64,000 nucleotides of DNA from assembly GCA_902490405.1 (NCBI GenBank), contig CABUDS010000002.1:1-64000 (forward strand), written 5' to 3'. The notes beneath the pieces were generated by a model. The model had not been told where the DNA came from, searched no databases, and saw nothing but the letters and a program-made list of their open reading frames with translations. Source of the stretch: an uncultured Collinsella sp. GTDB lineage: Bacteria > Actinomycetota > Coriobacteriia > Coriobacteriales > Coriobacteriaceae. Below, piece by piece: positions 60,213 through 64,000 of the stretch (positions within the stretch are counted from its first letter, which is position 1; the number at the start of each line of letters is the position of its first letter). The translations under genes were made by a program, and so were the position numbers.

Positions 60213-61010
60213 ATGGCACACGTCGCGCCCGACAACCGCCGCCCGACCACCGGCGCTCCGGTTGCCGCGCCCACCGATATCGACCTGCGCCGCAAGCTCA
60301 CCACCACCGTGGTGCTGGTGCTGTTTGCGCTGGTGGCGATAGCCATGGCAACGTTCGCCTGGTTCTCCATCGCCGATAGCGCCAAGACCCGCATGCTCAT
60401 GATCGACGCCAATGCCGACGGCTCGCTGCGCTTTGACCTGGACGAGCGTGCCACGTTCGACGAATACGTGCACAGCCTGGGCTTCGATCAGATCTCGGAG
60501 CGCATCGCCAGCGAAAAGGGCGTGGACATCGATGCGTCCAAGCTCAAGCCCGTCACCACGAGCGACTATCAGACCTTTACCTTCGAGGACGGCTCCACCG
60601 CCGATCCCGCCACCGGCGCCTACCTGGAGTTTACGCTGCACTTTATGAGCAGTACGGACCTGCGCGTTCGCCTGACCGGGCAGGACGGCGACGGTGGCGC
60701 GTCCGGCACGCGATTTAGCTCCGACACGCAGGGCATGGCCAGCGCCATGCGCATGAGCTTTACCGCCGACGGCCACACCTGGGTCTACAACCCCAACGGA
60801 GGCGGAGGCTCGTCCGGTTCGGCCACCGTCTTTGGGCTCGACTCGGGAGTAGCGAACGCGGCCAGCGACATGTTCGACCTAATAAAAGATACGGACAAGC
60901 CGGTAACCGTTCGCATATGGCTCGAGGGAACGGACCCAAATTGCACTAATATGCTAAAGGGAGCTAACTATTCGGTTTCGATGCGCTTTGAGGGCATCGA
61001 GGAACAGTAG
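60213..61010 (+). CDS. SipW-class secreted surface protein 4
   Basis: A 265-residue exported protein. The signal ends LFALVAIAMATFAWFSIADSAK. The mature part LMIDANADGSLRFDLD is followed by a helical FDEYVHSLGF segment not seen in proteins 1-3, suggesting a different role such as initiator or anchor. C-terminal signature is VRIWLEGTDPNCTNMLKGANYSVSMRFEG. It begins 2 bp after protein 3, so translation is probably coupled. Confidence 0.82.
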   Translation: MAHVAPDNRRPTTGAPVAAPTDIDLRRKLTTTVVLVLFALVAIAMATFAWFSIADSAKTRMLMIDANADGSLRFDLDERATFDEYVHSLGFDQISERIASEKGVDIDASKLKPVTTSDYQTFTFEDGSTADPATGAYLEFTLHFMSSTDLRVRLTGQDGDGGASGTRFSSDTQGMASAMRMSFTADGHTWVYNPNGGGGSSGSATVFGLDSGVANAASDMFDLIKDTDKPVTVRIWLEGTDPNCTNMLKGANYSVSMRFEGIEEQ

Positions 61011-61070
61011 ATATGCACGGCGGCCATCGGGCCGCGCACGACCTAGTCAGACACGGTAGTAAGGGACATC

Positions 61071-61820
61071 ATGCAATCTGTTAAAAAGGCCGCATCCATC
61101 GCACTGAGCGTCGTCATGTGGATCATCATCCTGGTGGCGGCCCTGTACGCGTTTACCACGCTCGCCACGCGCGAGGACGGCAGCGTCTCGGACATCGCCG
61201 GCTTCACCCCGCTCGCCGTACAGTCCGACTCCATGGCGCCCACGTTTAACAAGGGCGACCTCATCGTCATCAAAAAGTGCGACACCTCCAAGCTCGAGGT
61301 GGGCGACATCGTGACGTTCCACACCATTATCGACAACGAGTACGCGCTCAACACGCACCGCATCGCCGCCATCGACGAGGTCAACGGCATGCGCAGCTTT
61401 ACCACCAAGGGCGATAACAACGACGTGGCCGATTCGCACATCATCAGCGACGGCGACATCGTGGGCAAGTACGTGTTCGCGCTGCCGCAGATGGGCAAGG
61501 TCATGGACTTCCTGTCCAGCTCCATGGGCTTCCTCATTGTGATTGTGCTGCCCATGCTGTTGTTCTTTATCTACCAGGTGTATCACCTCATCGTGGTGGG
61601 CATGAACCTTAAGCGCGCTATGGCCGAGGAGGACCGCCTGGCCGCCGCGGCTGCCATCGTGGACGCCGAGGGCAAGGGTGACACCGCCGCCGTCACCGCC
61701 GATAACGCCGCCGAGCAGCTCGCCCAGGCCGAGGCCAAGCTCGAGGAAGCCCGTCGTTTAAAGGCCGAGGCCGAGGCGGCGATGAGCGCGACCAAGCAGG
61801 AGGATACCGACGGTGAGTGA
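61071..61820 (+). CDS. SipW/ER-type signal peptidase I
   Basis: A 249-residue membrane peptidase. The catalytic Ser54 is in VQSDSMAPTF, and the general base is His96 in LNTHRIAAID rather than Lys, marking the SipW/archaeal/ER class. The Asp is in TTKGDNNDVAD. Transmembrane helices lie at about 8-28 and 153-177, followed by a cytoplasmic helical tail rich in Ala and Glu (about 190-245) that is longer than in SipW. It probably cleaves the TYAWF-type precursors of this operon. Overlaps the next gene by 8 bp. Confidence 0.92.
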   Translation: MQSVKKAASIALSVVMWIIILVAALYAFTTLATREDGSVSDIAGFTPLAVQSDSMAPTFNKGDLIVIKKCDTSKLEVGDIVTFHTIIDNEYALNTHRIAAIDEVNGMRSFTTKGDNNDVADSHIISDGDIVGKYVFALPQMGKVMDFLSSSMGFLIVIVLPMLLFFIYQVYHLIVVGMNLKRAMAEEDRLAAAAAIVDAEGKGDTAAVTADNAAEQLAQAEAKLEEARRLKAEAEAAMSATKQEDTDGE

Positions 61821-63549
61821 GTTTCTGGGATTTGCCTGGGAGCTGCTGGCAAAGGTTGTCTACAACGTCGTTGCCGTTGTGAGCTCCATCCTTAACCTGC
61901 TGGTGTTTGGCTGGGTTGAGTACTTCAACATCTTTATGACCTACTTCACCACGTTTGACCTGGTGGGCAAGATCGGCGCGGTCATCCTGTTTGCCATGCT
62001 CATCGCGGTCCCCGTGCTGATCGTGGCCATCCTGGTCCACCGCTACCGCATCAACCGCCGCCTGCATCGCGACGACACGTCCAACAAAGCGCTCTATCGC
62101 GAGATCGGCCGCCTGAACAAGCAGGTGCTCGACCTGATGGACGAGAAGAACAAGCTGCTGGCGCTCAAGGTCAATGCCATGGGCGGTACCAAGCAGATTC
62201 CGTACGTGGGCGCCTCGGCCCTGGCCGACGACCACCTGCCGACGGTGGGCAACGTGGTGGGCGCCGCTGCGGGCGCCGGTGCGCCTGCGGGCGAGGGCGC
62301 CGCGGCGGGCGCCGGTGCGCCTGCGGGCGAGGGCGCCGCGGCGACGGCCGTCATGTCGGGCAACGCGTCGCTCGCGCTCGATGGCGAGGGTGTCAAGGAT
62401 GCCGCAGCCGCCATGGCCAAGGCCACCGTCGAGGCCAAGACCCTTGCCGAGGAAAAAGAGATCGCCCAGGCCAACCGCTTTCCCAAGCTGTCCCTCGTGG
62501 ACCTTAAGTACCGCGACTGGGAATCGCCGGTCTACGACGATGCCATCTCGCTGGAGGACTTTGTCGACAGCTTCCGCGCGTTTGCATGCAGCCAGATGAA
62601 GCTCTACTACACGCCCGAGATCATCCGCCGCTTTGTGGCCGGCATGGCCGCCTCCAAGCTGCTGATCCTGGAGGGCATCTCGGGTACCGGTAAGACGTCG
62701 CTGCCCTACAGCTTTAGCCGTTACCTGGACAACCCCGCGACCATCGTGTCGGTGCAGCCGAGCTTCCGCGATCGCACCGAGGTACTGGGCTACTTTAACG
62801 AGTTTTCCAAGCGCTTTAACGAGACCGAGTTCCTGCGCGCCGTGTACGAGGCAGGCCTTCGCCAGGACCCGTCCATGATCGTGCTCGACGAGATGAACCT
62901 CGCCCGCGTGGAGTACTACTTTGCCGAGATCCTGTCGGTGCTCGAGATGCCCAGCCACGACGAGTGGGTGCTCGACTTGGTGCCCACCCAGTGGGCCGCC
63001 GACCCCAAGGCCCTGCACGACGGCAAGCTCACCATTCCCGACAGCTTGTGGTTTATCGGCACCGCCAACAACGACGACTCCACCTTTACCATCACGGACA
63101 AGGTGTACGACCGTGCGATCCCCATCGAGCTCAACGAGCGCGCCGACGCGTTTGAATGCGAGCCGCACGAGCGCGTGCACGTGACGGCCGACCACCTGCA
63201 GTATCTGTTCCAAAAGGCCAAGGTCGAGTACGTAATCGACGAGGAACTGCTCCAGAAGATGCACAAGCTGGACCAGTACCTGCAGACCCGCTTTAAGCTG
63301 GCCTTTGGCAACCGTATCATCAAGCAGATGTACGACTTTATCCCCGTGTACGTGGCGTGCGGCGGCACCGAGCTGGGCGGCATGGACTACATCATCGCCC
63401 GCAAGGTGCTCAAGAAGTTTGAGTCCATGAACGTGAGCTTTGTGCGCGACGAGATGAAGGGCCTGATCGAGTACATCGAGAAGACCTTTGGCGAGGGCGG
63501 CCTGCCCGATTCCGTCATGTACCTGCAGCGGATCCAGAACTTCTACTAA
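61813..63549 (+). CDS. Membrane-anchored McrB/MoxR-like AAA+ ATPase
   Basis: A 578-residue protein. Two N-terminal hydrophobic helices (about 10-35 and 52-76) are followed by a coiled coil (85-118), an Ala/Gly/Pro-rich linker with a perfect 12-residue tandem duplication (156-179), and a AAA+ domain. That domain has Walker A GISGTGKTS (288-296), Walker B SMIVLDEMNLARVEYYFAEIL (359-360 acidic pair), and sensor WFIGTANNDDS. Walker B and its sequel resemble McrB. Starts at GTG 61813 inside the signal peptidase gene. A membrane AAA+ linked to a secretion operon is unusual; assembly or quality control is inferred. Confidence 0.82.
   Translation: MSEFLGFAWELLAKVVYNVVAVVSSILNLLVFGWVEYFNIFMTYFTTFDLVGKIGAVILFAMLIAVPVLIVAILVHRYRINRRLHRDDTSNKALYREIGRLNKQVLDLMDEKNKLLALKVNAMGGTKQIPYVGASALADDHLPTVGNVVGAAAGAGAPAGEGAAAGAGAPAGEGAAATAVMSGNASLALDGEGVKDAAAAMAKATVEAKTLAEEKEIAQANRFPKLSLVDLKYRDWESPVYDDAISLEDFVDSFRAFACSQMKLYYTPEIIRRFVAGMAASKLLILEGISGTGKTSLPYSFSRYLDNPATIVSVQPSFRDRTEVLGYFNEFSKRFNETEFLRAVYEAGLRQDPSMIVLDEMNLARVEYYFAEILSVLEMPSHDEWVLDLVPTQWAADPKALHDGKLTIPDSLWFIGTANNDDSTFTITDKVYDRAIPIELNERADAFECEPHERVHVTADHLQYLFQKAKVEYVIDEELLQKMHKLDQYLQTRFKLAFGNRIIKQMYDFIPVYVACGGTELGGMDYIIARKVLKKFESMNVSFVRDEMKGLIEYIEKTFGEGGLPDSVMYLQRIQNFY
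62269..62340 (+). repeat. Perfect 36-bp tandem duplication in the AAA+ gene
   Basis: Two identical 36-bp units at 62269-62304 and 62305-62340, each encoding AGAGAPAGEGAA. They lengthen the linker between membrane and ATPase parts in frame. Copy number may vary among strains. Confidence 0.9.
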
Positions 63550-63618
63550 TGGCGTAAGTGCGGGGCGGCGTGATGTCGCCCCGTCCCTTTCCGATCGATC
63601 CAACCTATGGAGTAACCC

Positions 63619-64000
63619 ATGTCCGAGACCATTCAGGACCTCTATACCAGCTTCTCCGAGCAGATGGAGCCCATCCAGGAGGACAGCCGCTACTTCCGCT
63701 ATCTGTTTGAGATGGCGCAGGCCTCGGGCACCACGATCGAGCAGCAGCGCGAGGAGCTCGTCAAGGTGGTGGACGAGGAATGGATCAGCATGATCGAGGA
63801 CTCGCTCGACGCCATCAACACCATTATCGAAAAACCGCGCCGCTTCATCACCACCGAGGAAGAGGTGGTGCCGGTCTCGCTCGCCAAAAAGATCAGCGCC
63901 GACAGCGTCCGTCACCTGAGCCAGAACACGCAGTTCCTGGCGCCGAGCGACGATGGCGGCGTCCATCCCACGCGCATCCTCAACGTCAATACCGTCGAGA
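63619..64000 (+). CDS. Start of a further operon gene, cut by the window end
   Basis: 127 residues are visible and the frame is open at the edge. The N terminus MSETIQDLYTSFSEQMEPIQEDSRYFRYLFEMAQA is helical, then comes FITTEEEVVPVSLAKKISADSVRHLSQNTQFLAP and RILNVNTVE. No membrane segment so far. I suspect a DUF2357/McrC-like partner of the AAA+ protein because of its position and style, with low confidence. GGAG precedes the start; a small GC hairpin lies at 63561-63583 between the two genes. Confidence 0.6.
   Translation, partial: MSETIQDLYTSFSEQMEPIQEDSRYFRYLFEMAQASGTTIEQQREELVKVVDEEWISMIEDSLDAINTIIEKPRRFITTEEEVVPVSLAKKISADSVRHLSQNTQFLAPSDDGGVHPTRILNVNTVE

Overview
The window looks like chromosomal DNA of a Collinsella-type coriobacterium (Actinomycetota). 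The support is a GC-rich, strongly codon-biased set of anaerobe genes (rubrerythrin, a cluster-less MutY homologue, lactate/hydroxyacid dehydrogenase, M16C peptidase), several mannose-family PTS operons with SIS-domain deglycases, and many short palindromic intergenic repeats. The genus is an inference from this gene mix; there is no rRNA gene to settle it. No transposase, integrase or phage structural gene was seen.

Layout. 1-16.2 kb is mostly housekeeping: tRNA-Asp, an Fe-S-type Rrf2 regulator, a MutY-like glycosylase, rubrerythrin, RmuC, an ABC exporter, endonuclease III, an ATP-grasp protein, Mfd, a PAP2 phosphatase, a threonine-aldolase-like enzyme and an acetyltransferase. 16.3-31.1 kb and 38.3-43.1 kb form a dispersed sugar-amine regulon: four SIS-domain proteins resembling fructoselysine/glucoselysine-6-phosphate deglycases, two complete mannose-type PTS sets, four GntR/UTRA repressors, a HAD phosphatase, an EamA transporter and a YitT protein, with recQ embedded. 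Repeated motifs upstream of these genes (TATAACGTC, AACNTGTAT, ATAGAACAA) suggest separate but overlapping GntR regulons. 31.4-38.1 kb holds a hydroxyacid dehydrogenase, MetA (with the glutamate that predicts acetyl-CoA use), 5-formyl-THF cyclo-ligase, a HicAB pair and an M16C peptidase.

43.2-57.2 kb is more accessory: an AlbA_2/HATPase regulator behind a dense GAGAGATA repeat array, a PilZ protein with a membrane protein, two SipW-class secreted proteins, a Sau3AI-like restriction-modification pair, a DUF4143 ATPase behind a 23-bp periodic palindrome array, a DUF5710 protein, a Vsr/DUF559-like nuclease candidate and tRNA-Val. 57.5-64.0 kb is a compact operon of four more SipW-class secreted proteins, an ER/SipW-type signal peptidase, a membrane-anchored McrB-like AAA+ ATPase and the start of a further gene.

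The most interesting system is this secreted-protein island. Six secreted proteins with a TYAWF-type signal end, plus one type II membrane protein next to a PilZ (c-di-GMP binding) protein, share a related C-terminal signature around WLEG-x-DP-x-C. The operon adds a dedicated signal peptidase and a membrane AAA+ ATPase. I read this as a possible c-di-GMP-linked surface fibre or matrix export system. That reading is inference; the shared motifs and gene order are seen directly.
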